From: an uncultured Muribaculaceae bacterium
Lineage (GTDB): Bacteria > Bacteroidota > Bacteroidia > Bacteroidales > Muribaculaceae
DNA length: 53,688 bases
Direction of reading: 5' to 3'
Assembly: GCA_910585275.1 (NCBI GenBank)
Contig: CAJUCW010000025.1
Location: 1-53,688 of the forward strand
Position numbers and translations under genes: made by a program. Positions within the stretch are counted from its first letter, which is position 1. Each line of letters begins with the position of its first letter. Positions 34,366-43,522 of the stretch are shown here, one piece after another. The notes beneath the pieces were generated by a model. The model saw nothing but the letters and a program-made list of their open reading frames with translations. It did no database searches and was not told the DNA's origin.

Positions 34366-36459
34366 ATGAATATGACAGAGAATAACGACCTATTCCAATT
34401 TGACGATTTTTCAGGCACTGAAAGCCTAAACGATAACGACACAGTGACGTCACCCGCTTCCACCGACTCCTTCGAAGCATCTTCCAATGATGAAGAATCG
34501 GAAATGGAGGTGGAATGGGATATGCCTGCATCCAATGCGGGCAACTATGACGACGATGCCATCCAGCATCTCGATTGGAACGAGCATATCCGCCGTCGTC
34601 CCGGAATGTATATCGGCAAACTCGGCGATGGCACCCATGCCGAAGACGGTATCTATGTCCTTATTAAGGAAGTGGTGGACAACTCTATCGATGAATTCAA
34701 CATGGGTGCCGGCAAACGGATTGACATAACACTCACCGAAGAGGGGGAAGTGACTATCCGCGACTACGGGCGCGGCATTCCTCTCGGCAAAGTGAAGGAG
34801 GTGGCTTCCGAAATCAACACCGGAGGCAAATTCGACGACAAGAATTTCAAAAAGTCGGTAGGTTTGAACGGCGTCGGTCTGAAAGCCGTCAACGCACTTT
34901 CCACATATTGCCACGTAGCAAGCGTGAGAGACGGGAAAACCGTAGTAGTGGATTTCGAGAAAGGGAACATGGTCAACCAGACCGACCCTCTCGACACTAA
35001 AGAACCAAACGGCACAATGGTGAAGTTCCTCCCCGACAACACGCTTTTCCGCGACTTCCGCTTCCGTCAGGAATTCGTGGAGACCATGGTCAACAACTAC
35101 ACATATCTCAATGCCGGGCTACAGATTTTCCTAAACGGGAAACGCTATCTTTCACGCCACGGACTTCTCGACCTCCTGAGAGAAAACATGACCGCCTCCC
35201 CCCTTTATCCTATCATCCATCTCCAGGGCGACGATATCGAAGTAGTTCTCACACACACCGACCAATATGGCGAAGAGTATTATTCTTTCGTCAACGGACA
35301 GCACACTACCCAAGGTGGCACCCATCTGTCGGCGTTCAAAGAGCACGTAAGCCGCACAATTAAGGAATTTTCAGGCAAAGGCTACGAGTATTCAGACATT
35401 CGCAACGGGCTTGTGGCCGCCGTGAGCGTAAGAATCCAGGAGCCCGTGTTCGAGAGCCAGACCAAAACCAAACTCGGAAGCAAGGAAATAGCACCCGGCA
35501 GCACGGTGACGGTCAATAAATTCGTTGGCGATTTCATCAAAAAGGAACTTGACGACTTTCTGCACAAGCATCCGGACATTGCCGAAACCATGCTCAAAAA
35601 AATCGCATCGAGCGAGAAAGAGCGTAAGGCGATGGCCGGCGTAGCCAAACTTGCGCGCGAGAAGGCGAAGAAAGTAAGTCTTCATAACCGCAAGCTCCGC
35701 GACTGCCGCATACACTACAACGACCCGCTTAAGCAGAATTCGAAAACCGAAGACCGCAGGGAATTTTCTTCCATATTCATCACCGAGGGCGACTCTGCAT
35801 CGGGCACTATTACAAAAGTGCGCAATGCCGAAACCCAGGCGGTATTCTCGTTGCGCGGAAAACCTCTCAATTCTTTTGGAATGACGCAAGAGGTGGTATA
35901 TAAAAACGACGAGTTCAATCTCCTCCAGGCCGCCCTCAACATAGAAGACGGAATCGACGGCCTGCGCTACAACAAAGTCATCATAGCCACCGATGCCGAC
36001 GTTGACGGCATGCACATCCGTCTCCTCGTCATAACTTTCTTTCTTATGTTTTTCCCTGACCTCATCAAAAAAGGTCACGTATATATACTCCAGACCCCAT
36101 TGTTCCGCGTGCGAGACAAGAATTCCACACGCCGCAGCAAAAGCAGGAAACGCCGCAAAGCCAAAACAGAAGACAACGGCGAGCGCGACACATACTATTG
36201 CTACACCGACGAGGAACGCGAGGCGGCTATAGCTCGCTTCGGCAACAACGCTGAAATCACACGCTTCAAAGGTCTTGGCGAAATCAACGATGTGGAGTTT
36301 GCAGAGTTCATCGGGCCCGACATGCGTCTCGACCCCGTTACCCTGAAAAAAGACGATACTCCCGACAAGCTTCTGGAGTTTTACATGGGGAAAAACACCA
36401 TGGAGCGACAGAATTTCATCATTGACAACCTCGTTGTTGAAGACGACTCTGAGATATGA
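34366..36459 (+). CDS. parE: DNA topoisomerase IV subunit B (ParE-type)
   Basis: A 697-residue ATPase subunit of a type IIA topoisomerase, acting with ParC (not in the window) to unlink daughter chromosomes. GHKL ATPase motifs: EVVDNSIDEF, RDYGRGIPLG, SVGLNGVGLKAVNALS. Then the transducer domain and the TOPRIM domain (FITEGDSASG, LRGKPLN, DADVDGMHI). A basic insert (KNSTRRSKSRKRRKAKTED) sits in the TOPRIM region. I start 17 codons into the open frame because the promoter -7 box lies inside the upstream part. Even so, about 55 acidic Ser/Asp/Glu-rich residues precede the first conserved motif (HLDWNEHIRRRPGMYIG). A GyrB assignment is less likely given the KKSVGLNG sequence and the neighbours. 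Confidence 0.88.
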   Translation: MNMTENNDLFQFDDFSGTESLNDNDTVTSPASTDSFEASSNDEESEMEVEWDMPASNAGNYDDDAIQHLDWNEHIRRRPGMYIGKLGDGTHAEDGIYVLIKEVVDNSIDEFNMGAGKRIDITLTEEGEVTIRDYGRGIPLGKVKEVASEINTGGKFDDKNFKKSVGLNGVGLKAVNALSTYCHVASVRDGKTVVVDFEKGNMVNQTDPLDTKEPNGTMVKFLPDNTLFRDFRFRQEFVETMVNNYTYLNAGLQIFLNGKRYLSRHGLLDLLRENMTASPLYPIIHLQGDDIEVVLTHTDQYGEEYYSFVNGQHTTQGGTHLSAFKEHVSRTIKEFSGKGYEYSDIRNGLVAAVSVRIQEPVFESQTKTKLGSKEIAPGSTVTVNKFVGDFIKKELDDFLHKHPDIAETMLKKIASSEKERKAMAGVAKLAREKAKKVSLHNRKLRDCRIHYNDPLKQNSKTEDRREFSSIFITEGDSASGTITKVRNAETQAVFSLRGKPLNSFGMTQEVVYKNDEFNLLQAALNIEDGIDGLRYNKVIIATDADVDGMHIRLLVITFFLMFFPDLIKKGHVYILQTPLFRVRDKNSTRRSKSRKRRKAKTEDNGERDTYYCYTDEEREAAIARFGNNAEITRFKGLGEINDVEFAEFIGPDMRLDPVTLKKDDTPDKLLEFYMGKNTMERQNFIIDNLVVEDDSEI

Positions 36460-36929
36460 AAGCACTTTTTGCCGGGAGTTTCGATCCTTTTACCGTCGGC
36501 CACCGTTCTATAGTAGAGCGTGCTTTGTCGCTTTTCGATAAAGTCGTGGTGGCCATCGGGCAAAACGAACATAAAAGCGGGGAATGGACCGTAGAACAAC
36601 GCCTTGAAGCCATCTCGCATCTTTATGCCGACAACCCGAGGGTAAGGGTGACGGTTTATTCCGGTCTGACCGCGGCTTTCGCCAAGAGAATCGGGGCCGG
36701 AGTCCTTATCAGGGGAGTTCGGGGAAACGCCGACTTCGAGTATGAGAGGAATCTCGCCGACACCAACCGCGAGATTGCCGGAATCGACACGGTGTTCCTA
36801 CTTTGCGAACCGGAATATTCTTTCATTTCCAGCTCCATGGTGAGGGAACTCATTCATAACGGATTTGACGCCCGCAAATACATTGCCGGCGACTTTCCGG
36901 CATTAAAAACTGAATTTACGGAATTGTAG
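36456..36929 (+). CDS. coaD: pantetheine-phosphate adenylyltransferase
   Basis: A 157-residue enzyme of coenzyme A synthesis that joins 4'-phosphopantetheine and ATP to give dephospho-CoA. It has the nucleotidyltransferase motif GSFDPFTVGHRSI (residues 8-20, TxGH), the middle block GVLIRGVRGNADFEYE and the late ISSSMVREL motif (the SSTxxR-type site). Length is typical. The start overlaps the parE stop (ATGA). parE-coaD-S41 protease is a familiar order in Bacteroidales. Confidence 0.95.
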   Translation: MKALFAGSFDPFTVGHRSIVERALSLFDKVVVAIGQNEHKSGEWTVEQRLEAISHLYADNPRVRVTVYSGLTAAFAKRIGAGVLIRGVRGNADFEYERNLADTNREIAGIDTVFLLCEPEYSFISSSMVRELIHNGFDARKYIAGDFPALKTEFTEL

Positions 36930-36974
36930 TTACAGACCATCGTAACCTACTTGATTCTTAAGGAAAAAAAGATA

Positions 36975-38588
36975 ATGAAGAAATCATTGATATATCTGGG
37001 CGCCCTGACGCTCCTTACGGCCTCCGGCATTGCCCGCGCACAGTTCATCAACCAGAACCAGAAACTGCGGATGGCGGAAGCTGCTATCTCTCAGTTCTAT
37101 GTAGATACCGTCAACGAGGAGAAACTCGTGGAAGATGCCATTAAAGGTATGTTGGAAGGTCTCGACCCCCATTCCCAATACTCCAACCCGGAAGAGACAA
37201 GGGAACTCAACGAACCTTTGACCGGAAACTTCAGCGGAATCGGAATCACATTCAATATGAACCAAGACACCCTGTATGTGATCCAAACCGTAAGCGGAGG
37301 CCCTTCTGAAAGGGTCGGGATACTGGCCGGCGACCGCATAATCGCCGTAAACGACACGGTTATTGCAGGTGTTAAGATGAAGAATTCCGACATCATGAAG
37401 AAACTGCGCGGCCCCAAAGGAACAGATGTTGACGTGAAAGTGGTGCGCCAAAGCGGTGGAAAGAAAGAGAACATCGACTTCACAATCACACGTGCCGATA
37501 TTCCTATCTACAGCGTTGACGCCGCCTATATGGTTGACCCTAAAACCGGCTATATCCGCATCAACCGGTTTGCCGCGGAAACCGCCAAGGAAGTGCGCAA
37601 CGCTCTCACCGACCTTAAGAAGCAAGGGATGGACCGCCTCATCCTCGACCTCGTCGATAACGGAGGCGGATATCTTAACGCTTCGGTGGATTTACTTGGC
37701 GAACTTCTTGAACCCAACAAACTCGCCGTATATACCCAAGGAAACAATTCCTCGCGGCAAGACAACAAGACTTCGCCGGCAGGGCTTAAGCCTCTCTTCG
37801 CCGACGGCAGGCTTGTGGTGATGGCAAACCAATACTCGGCTTCGGCTTCCGAAATAACTTCCGGCGCAATCCAGGATTGGGACCGTGGTCTCGTGGTGGG
37901 GCGACGCACATTCGGGAAAGGTCTCGTGCAACGCCCGGTTCCGTTCCCCGACGGTTCGATGATTCGCCTCACGGTGGCGCATTATTATACCCCATCGGGA
38001 CGAGACATCCAGAAACCTTATAAGAAAGGCGACATGGAATCTTACCAAGAGGACATCCTCGACCGTTACAACCGAGGGGAACTCATGCATGCCGATTCTA
38101 TAAAGTATATTGATTCCCTTAAGGTAAAGACATTGAAATTCAAACGTCCCATATACGGCGGCGGAGGTATTTCACCCGATAAATTCGTGCCGCTCGACAC
38201 AACGGAATTCACAAAATATTACCGCAACGTCGTGGCCAAAGGTCTTATCAACCGTTATGCAATAGCCTACGTTGACAAAAACCGCAAAGAAATCAAGAAA
38301 CTTTATAAGACCGATGACGATTTCGTAAAAGGATTCGACGTAACGCCTGAAATGCTTTCAAAACTCTACGACATGGCAACTGCCGAGGGTGTGGAATATG
38401 ATGCAGAACAGGCCCGGACAAGCACACCCCTTTTCTCAATGATTATCAAAGCCCTCATCGGAAGGGATACATACGATAATTCCACATATTTCAAGGTTTA
38501 TAACCTTCACGACCCGATTTTCAACGAGGCTTTGAGGCTAATCAATTCGAAAGAATATGACGACCTCCTTTCCCCTCCGAAGAAATAG
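36975..38588 (+). CDS. S41-family C-terminal processing protease
   Basis: A 537-residue exported serine protease. I start at MKKSLIYLGAL, preceded by AAGGAAAAAAA as ribosome site, giving a clean signal peptide (ending GIARA). Domains: helical N-part, PDZ (about residues 75-160; VSGGPSERVGILAGDRIIAVND), then the protease core with the Ser in NQYSASASEI (about 288) and the Lys in RTFGKGLVQ (about 314). A C-terminal tail of about 150 residues follows. It probably trims or degrades periplasmic proteins. Third in the parE-coaD cluster, 45 bases after coaD. Confidence 0.9.
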   Translation: MKKSLIYLGALTLLTASGIARAQFINQNQKLRMAEAAISQFYVDTVNEEKLVEDAIKGMLEGLDPHSQYSNPEETRELNEPLTGNFSGIGITFNMNQDTLYVIQTVSGGPSERVGILAGDRIIAVNDTVIAGVKMKNSDIMKKLRGPKGTDVDVKVVRQSGGKKENIDFTITRADIPIYSVDAAYMVDPKTGYIRINRFAAETAKEVRNALTDLKKQGMDRLILDLVDNGGGYLNASVDLLGELLEPNKLAVYTQGNNSSRQDNKTSPAGLKPLFADGRLVVMANQYSASASEITSGAIQDWDRGLVVGRRTFGKGLVQRPVPFPDGSMIRLTVAHYYTPSGRDIQKPYKKGDMESYQEDILDRYNRGELMHADSIKYIDSLKVKTLKFKRPIYGGGGISPDKFVPLDTTEFTKYYRNVVAKGLINRYAIAYVDKNRKEIKKLYKTDDDFVKGFDVTPEMLSKLYDMATAEGVEYDAEQARTSTPLFSMIIKALIGRDTYDNSTYFKVYNLHDPIFNEALRLINSKEYDDLLSPPKK

Positions 38589-38652
38589 GGCTCGCCTTAC
38601 TCCTCATTTTTCCACTTTCCTCTTTTTCGAACCCCTCTAACTATAAATACAA

Positions 38653-40203
38653 ATGAAGCGGACAAGTTTATTTACACTTCTCTCCCTGTTTGCCGCATCT
38701 GCAATGGTTCCTTCGATAGCCACCGCACAGAACGGCAGATTCCGGCAGATTGCACAAAAGGTGCAGCAAGCACATGCCGACACGATAGAAGCCCCGAAAT
38801 CAATCTTGCCTGAGATTGATTCCACCTATTTTATTGTGAGGGATGTTGACGAAATAATCAATTCGTTGGGCGAACCCGACTTTGAACGCACTCCGATAAA
38901 CAAAGTGTTAGGTCCATGGATTTTTTCCGGCTACCGTGCCATACCTAAGATTAAACCTTTCAAACCGGAACAGCCATACGCCATCGACGGATTAACCGTG
39001 CTTACCAACGACTCGACTGCAACGTCGTTCGACGAGTTGCTTGAAAGGGCGGAAGCTGTGGAAGGTCTTGATTCAGTGCCTTTCGTAGAGAAGGCAATCG
39101 AATCGGTTTCCGAAGAAATCCCGTCGAAGCCGCTCGACATCGATGTCCTGCATCCGGAAATTGCACCGAAGTGGCTGCGTGACGCCCTTACATCCTACCG
39201 CATACAGGAAGATTTCATGTATAGCACGATGGTGACCGATCCTTCAACTATCGAGAAAGCATATTGGGACCTCCCTGTGCCGCCGCGTCTCCCCGAAGAC
39301 GACGTGAGCTTCGAAGCATACATAAAGAAACTCGACCTTCCTGACATCGATCCGGAAAAAGCTGTGCTTGCAGAAGACGACGGCCGACGAATACATTGGC
39401 TCCACAACGTCAATACCATGTTGCAGTTCTCCCAAGCTTATGTGTCTGAAAACTGGTATCAGGGCGGCAACAATCATCTTTCTCTCCTGTTCGGATTCAA
39501 CTGGAACGTACAACTCAATCAGGTTTACCATCCAAACCTCCTTTTCCAAAGCAACCTCTCTTATAAGCTCGGTCTAAACTCTACGCCACAAGACGAGGTG
39601 CATGCATATTCCATCTCCGAAGACGTGCTGCAATACAATCTCAATGCCGGTGTGAAAGCCTTCCAGAAATGGTTTTATTCGCTCAACGCCACTTTTAAGA
39701 CACAGATTCTTAGGAATTATGAAAAGAACTCGACCGTGAGAAAGGCTTCTTTCCTTTCACCCGGCGATTTCAACCTCGGTCTCGGTATGGCTTATTCCAC
39801 CCAGAATAAGAAAAAGACATTCCAGCTCACCGCCACAATCTCCCCGATTTCATACAATCTGAAGACCTGCATCTCCGATAAAATCAATCACGAGCAGTTC
39901 AACATCAGGCCTGACAAAAAGTCGCATAGCGAAATCGGTAGCAACGGAGAGGTCAACATGAACTGGAACATCATGTGGAACATCAATTATAAAAGCCGTC
40001 TTTTCCTTTTCTCCGACTACAAATATTTCCTCTCGGATTGGGAACATACGCTTTCCTTCGCAATCAACAAGTTCCTGTCAACGCAGATTTACGTCCACAT
40101 GCGCTATGACTCATCTGCCGAATCCAACACTTCATGGAAGAAATTTATGCTTCGGGAGATTTTGAGTTTCGGACTTGCCTACACATTCTCCACAAAACCG
40201 TGA
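38653..40203 (+). CDS. DUF3078 outer-membrane-type protein
   Basis: A 516-residue exported protein. Signal peptide ends near SIATAQ (residue 25). The first 240 residues are a Pro/Glu-rich, largely extended region with no recognised domain. The second half, from HWLHNVNTMLQFSQAYVSENWYQGG onward, is the DUF3078 type: a beta-strand-rich barrel-like domain ending LSFGLAYTFSTKP, usual for outer-membrane barrels. Function unknown. Two small secreted proteins follow closely, so the three may act together. Confidence 0.8.
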   Translation: MKRTSLFTLLSLFAASAMVPSIATAQNGRFRQIAQKVQQAHADTIEAPKSILPEIDSTYFIVRDVDEIINSLGEPDFERTPINKVLGPWIFSGYRAIPKIKPFKPEQPYAIDGLTVLTNDSTATSFDELLERAEAVEGLDSVPFVEKAIESVSEEIPSKPLDIDVLHPEIAPKWLRDALTSYRIQEDFMYSTMVTDPSTIEKAYWDLPVPPRLPEDDVSFEAYIKKLDLPDIDPEKAVLAEDDGRRIHWLHNVNTMLQFSQAYVSENWYQGGNNHLSLLFGFNWNVQLNQVYHPNLLFQSNLSYKLGLNSTPQDEVHAYSISEDVLQYNLNAGVKAFQKWFYSLNATFKTQILRNYEKNSTVRKASFLSPGDFNLGLGMAYSTQNKKKTFQLTATISPISYNLKTCISDKINHEQFNIRPDKKSHSEIGSNGEVNMNWNIMWNINYKSRLFLFSDYKYFLSDWEHTLSFAINKFLSTQIYVHMRYDSSAESNTSWKKFMLREILSFGLAYTFSTKP

Positions 40204-40207
40204 CACG

Positions 40208-40840
40208 ATGGAATCCGGTTATAAAGTATATATAAGGCGCAGACAATTTGCAGCATTCGTTGCGGCGATTGTCTGCGCCTTTGTTTTTCCGACAATGTCA
40301 TTGGGCAGACAGCCGAAGGCATACGATATAGGGAGGGCACGAGACATTTGCGACTCCATCACACCGGAAGGCCCGGAAGGAATCTGGATTTATCCTGACG
40401 ACAATGTGACCGTGCTCGTACTCGAATCCCAATCCATATCCCCTACCACACTCCCATCCTACAATATTTCTGTTGTGGAATCGACCGACTGCAATCTCGA
40501 ACCCGGCGACAATGTGGGAACGCTTTATGCCACTCCCGACACTGGAAAATATCGCCTCGAACTTTTCACTCAGCGCAAAAACGGTTTACTTTCAAAACCG
40601 CAGACCTGCCTTGCATCGCTCTCCGACGAGGGAGAAACGATGATTATCAAAAAAGAGAAATCCGGTTTTAAATTCCGATTCTCCATCAACCCTTCCACCC
40701 TTTTGCCTAAAATGTGGAGAATACTCCGCATCGGCACCTCTCATTCTTCATCCAAGCCGGAACTCCCCGTAGGGATGGTGAAGATATATCCGTCTTACGA
40801 CGGCAACGGCTCCTCGCGCCGCTCGCCGAGATTCCTCTAA
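40208..40840 (+). CDS. small secreted protein, unknown
   Basis: A 210-residue protein starting four bases after the DUF3078 stop. A basic start (MESGYKVYIRRRQ) and hydrophobic stretch make a clear signal peptide (to about TMSLG, residue 30). The mature part has an alternating-strand pattern suggesting a beta-sandwich (GIWIYPDDNVTVLVLES, GKYRLELFTQR) and a short basic tail. I do not recognise the family. Remarkably, codons 9-25 of the signal peptide region are also a terminator-like hairpin in the DNA, which may limit how much of this gene is transcribed from the DUF3078 promoter. Confidence 0.7.
   Translation: MESGYKVYIRRRQFAAFVAAIVCAFVFPTMSLGRQPKAYDIGRARDICDSITPEGPEGIWIYPDDNVTVLVLESQSISPTTLPSYNISVVESTDCNLEPGDNVGTLYATPDTGKYRLELFTQRKNGLLSKPQTCLASLSDEGETMIIKKEKSGFKFRFSINPSTLLPKMWRILRIGTSHSSSKPELPVGMVKIYPSYDGNGSSRRSPRFL
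40234..40288 (+). terminator. terminator-like hairpin inside a coding region
   Basis: AAGGCGCAGACAAT (40234-40247) and its exact complement (40268-40281) form a 14-bp stem around a 20-base loop, with a T-rich tail (TTTGTTTTT) ending near 40288. It has the form of an intrinsic terminator placed 30 bases past the DUF3078 stop, but it falls within the start of the next gene. Confidence 0.7.
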
Positions 40841-40852
40841 CATTCTTAAGCC

Positions 40853-41374
40853 ATGAACCGTCTCTTTGCCTTTATTATCCTGCTTGCCGTTTCATTGTGT
40901 TTTGAAACTGACGCAAGAAAAGTGAAACAGTCACTGAGGGTAGATACAAAAAAAAGCAACCAAAGCCACGCTTCCAAGAAATCAAAGGAGATAAAGGCAA
41001 GGGAAGAAAACGGATTCATCTACACCGTCAAAGGTAAAGGCACGTTTACTCTGCCTGTCGATTCGGTTATCTTTTCGGGCTACGACAAGCCGGCACCGGC
41101 TACCAAAGAGGCATTCCTCACAACCAACAAGACAGATGTGACGCTCATCGAAATCACTGTGAGCGTAACATATAAAGACATGAAAGACCGTATGCTTCAC
41201 AAACGGTCTTCCATTATAAAATGCAATATCCCTCCGGGCGAAACAAGAAAACTTGAAATCCCGACCTGGGACAGCCAAATGTCTTACTACTACTTCCGGA
41301 GTGCAGAACCCAAACGCACCGCCACCCCCTACAAAGTAGAAATCACTCCCCTATCCTTCAGCCTCAGACCCTAA
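40853..41374 (+). CDS. small secreted basic protein, unknown
   Basis: A 173-residue protein with a signal peptide (residues 1-21, ending FETDA) and a Lys/Ser-rich linker (VKQSLRVDTKKSNQSHASKK). The globular part looks all-beta (FIYTVKGKGTFTLPVDSVIFSGYDKP, TLIEITVSVTYKDM, CNIPPGETRKLEIPTWD), a pattern seen in immunoglobulin-like or accessory adhesive domains. No family recognised. It starts 12 bases after the previous secreted protein gene and ends ten bases before the convergent desulfidase gene. Confidence 0.7.
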   Translation: MNRLFAFIILLAVSLCFETDARKVKQSLRVDTKKSNQSHASKKSKEIKAREENGFIYTVKGKGTFTLPVDSVIFSGYDKPAPATKEAFLTTNKTDVTLIEITVSVTYKDMKDRMLHKRSSIIKCNIPPGETRKLEIPTWDSQMSYYYFRSAEPKRTATPYKVEITPLSFSLRP

Positions 41375-41383
41375 GACAGATTC

Positions 41384-42670
41384 CTACTTACACGTCATAA
41401 TCTCAAGCACAAGCCTGTCGGTTTCCCTCATGGCTTCCCTGCCGATCGACGTGAGATTATGAATCGAGCGGTCAACGTCGTCGCTGATGATGCCTTCGGC
41501 CTCCGTTACGCATTTCCCGTTCATGGCAAGCATCGCCGACATCAATGCCGTGGATACACCCGACGAAATCTTAAGCGAACACGAGGGCTTCGCCCCGTCG
41601 CAAATCATGCCCGTAAGATTGGCTATCATATTCTTTACAGACGCACAGATTTCCTTATATCCGCCACCCATAAGGTAAGTGATACCGCTCGATGCTCCGG
41701 TAGAAGCCACCACACAACCGCAAAGGGCCGACAAGCGTCCGAGGCTCTGCTTGATGTATATGCTCGTAAGATGGCTCAGTACCAATGCCCTTATCGTATG
41801 CTCCTCGTCGGCATGGATGTCTTCGGCAAAACTTACCACAGGCATCGTGGCGCAGATTCCCTGGTTGCCGCTGCCGGAATTCGACATAACGGCTATCTGT
41901 GCGCCTCCCATGCGGGCGTCGCAGGCCGCAGAGGTGTAACTTATGATGTGGGCGAGCGGTGAGTTCCCGAAAAGCTTTTCACCGGATTTCCTGATAGTGG
42001 TGCCGAGCGAATGCCCGTAATCGCCGCGAAGGGCAAGTTCTGCCGCCGCTTTGTTCAATTTGCGAGATTCAAGTATAAACGAAATTTCTTCAAGCGGAGT
42101 CTCCATTGCAAATTCATAGACCTCCGCAAGATTCAGTTCCTTGTCTTTCGATTCTTCTTTACAGCTTTCCTTATGAAGGCTATCCTCTTTCAAAACCGAC
42201 GTTCCATCGTAAAGATAGACGAAATTGGTGTGCGCACCCGATATAACCGCCTTTGCCTCCTTTCCTTCGGCACCGATTGCCGTCACCTCTATGTGCAGGT
42301 TGGAGGGAGCATCTTCGCAAAGCTTTATCGAGATTCTGCCTTCTCCAATATACCTCTTACCCTGCTCCACGGCTTCGGGAGTAACATCTTTCAAGACTTC
42401 AAGTCCATATTCAGATTTTCCCACAAGCGCACCGAGCGCGACCGCAATGGGCAAGCCTATCATCCCCGTGCCGGGGATTCCGACCCCCATGGCATTTTTG
42501 AGAATGTTGCCACTAAGTCGCAACGAAAGCTTTTCCGGCAATGTCCTGAGAAGTTCCGAAGCTTTTGCCACACACAGAGCAACGGCCACCGGTTCCGTAC
42601 ATCCTATGGCAGGAACAACTTCCCTTTTTATCAACGAAATGATTTCTTCACGAGTTTTCTTGTCAAGCAT
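41384..42670 (-). CDS. L-cysteine desulfidase / serine dehydratase-alpha-like protein (UPF0597)
   Basis: A 428-residue cytoplasmic protein of the UPF0597/CyuA-like family. Relatives are iron-sulfur enzymes that split L-cysteine to pyruvate, ammonia and sulfide, and are akin to L-serine dehydratase. Family marks: VPAIGCTEPVAVALCVAKA (about residues 18-36), NILKNAMGVGIPGTGMIGLPIAVALGAL, SGSGNQGICATMPVV, and cysteines in ALCGCVVASTGASSG and MICDGAKPSCSLK that could ligate a cluster. It is not tightly coupled to the thymidine kinase gene 39 bases upstream but may share its transcript. Confidence 0.82.
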   Translation of the reverse strand: MLDKKTREEIISLIKREVVPAIGCTEPVAVALCVAKASELLRTLPEKLSLRLSGNILKNAMGVGIPGTGMIGLPIAVALGALVGKSEYGLEVLKDVTPEAVEQGKRYIGEGRISIKLCEDAPSNLHIEVTAIGAEGKEAKAVISGAHTNFVYLYDGTSVLKEDSLHKESCKEESKDKELNLAEVYEFAMETPLEEISFILESRKLNKAAAELALRGDYGHSLGTTIRKSGEKLFGNSPLAHIISYTSAACDARMGGAQIAVMSNSGSGNQGICATMPVVSFAEDIHADEEHTIRALVLSHLTSIYIKQSLGRLSALCGCVVASTGASSGITYLMGGGYKEICASVKNMIANLTGMICDGAKPSCSLKISSGVSTALMSAMLAMNGKCVTEAEGIISDDVDRSIHNLTSIGREAMRETDRLVLEIMTCK

Positions 42671-42709
42671 GGTTATTATCTTTTACGGCCTGTGGCCGGA
42701 ATTCTAAAA

Positions 42710-43306
42710 TCAGTCGTTTAATCGTTTGTGGCTCCAGCATTTCCTGCATACGGCCATATAACGGTCGTTGCCCCCGATTTCCACCTGTTCACCTTCGGTT
42801 ATTATTTTGCCGTCGCCGTCTATTCTGGCGTTCACGATGGTTTTCCTTCCGCAGGAACACGTGGATTTCACTTCTTCTATGGAATCGGCTATCTCGAAAA
42901 GTCTGCGCGACCCTTCGAACAGATGCGTCTGAAAATCCGTACGAAGTCCGAAACACATCACGTTGCATCCGAAATCATCCACCACCTTAGCCAGCTGGTC
43001 AACCTGATCGGGGGTAAGGAACTGGGCTTCGTCAACGAGCATCCAACCTGGCAACATCCCGCCGTCTTCATTGAGATGGCACACAAGGTCGTAGAGGTTG
43101 GTGTCTTGATAAATCCATTTGCACTCCCTCTCGATTCCTATGCGGCTTCTGATGACGTTGCGTGCCTCGCGGGTGTCGGTGACAGGTTTGAAGCAAAGGT
43201 ATGCCATACCACGCTCCTCGAAATTATACGCCGTAGTCAGAAGTATAGCCGTTTTCGCCGAGCCCATGGTGCCATAACGGAAATACAGTTTCCCTATTCG
43301 TTTCAT
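42710..43306 (-). CDS. tdk: thymidine kinase
   Basis: A 198-residue type II thymidine kinase that phosphorylates thymidine for salvage. P-loop at residues 12-19 reads GTMGSAKT: Ala replaces the Gly normally found before the Lys. DEAQFLTP (about 93-100) is the Mg-binding stretch, followed by CFGLRTDFQTHLFEGS, the base-recognition region. Four cysteines in two pairs (CSCGRKT and CRKCW) form the zinc site. Length normal. Probably the upstream partner of the desulfidase-like gene. Confidence 0.92.
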   Translation of the reverse strand: MKRIGKLYFRYGTMGSAKTAILLTTAYNFEERGMAYLCFKPVTDTREARNVIRSRIGIERECKWIYQDTNLYDLVCHLNEDGGMLPGWMLVDEAQFLTPDQVDQLAKVVDDFGCNVMCFGLRTDFQTHLFEGSRRLFEIADSIEEVKSTCSCGRKTIVNARIDGDGKIITEGEQVEIGGNDRYMAVCRKCWSHKRLND

Positions 43307-43522
43307 GTCTTTAAAAATTTAATGTAAAGGTAGCACCTTTTGCCGCAATCTCCAAATTTTTTTACTCCTTACACACTTATTATTATTGTAGATATTATTA
43401 AAAAGCTATTCAATGGCTGATGAACCAAATTATTGTATAATGCGTTATACATTCACTATTTAAAAACATTCTTCGCTTCATTGCGACATCTCCTCGGCTA
43501 CATCTTTTAAAACAGCTCCTCT

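Noticed and set aside
35392..36465. Long minus-strand open frame opposite parE
   Set aside because: ParE TOPRIM and ATPase motifs are on the plus strand; the antisense frame is Phe/Val/His-rich without family resemblance.
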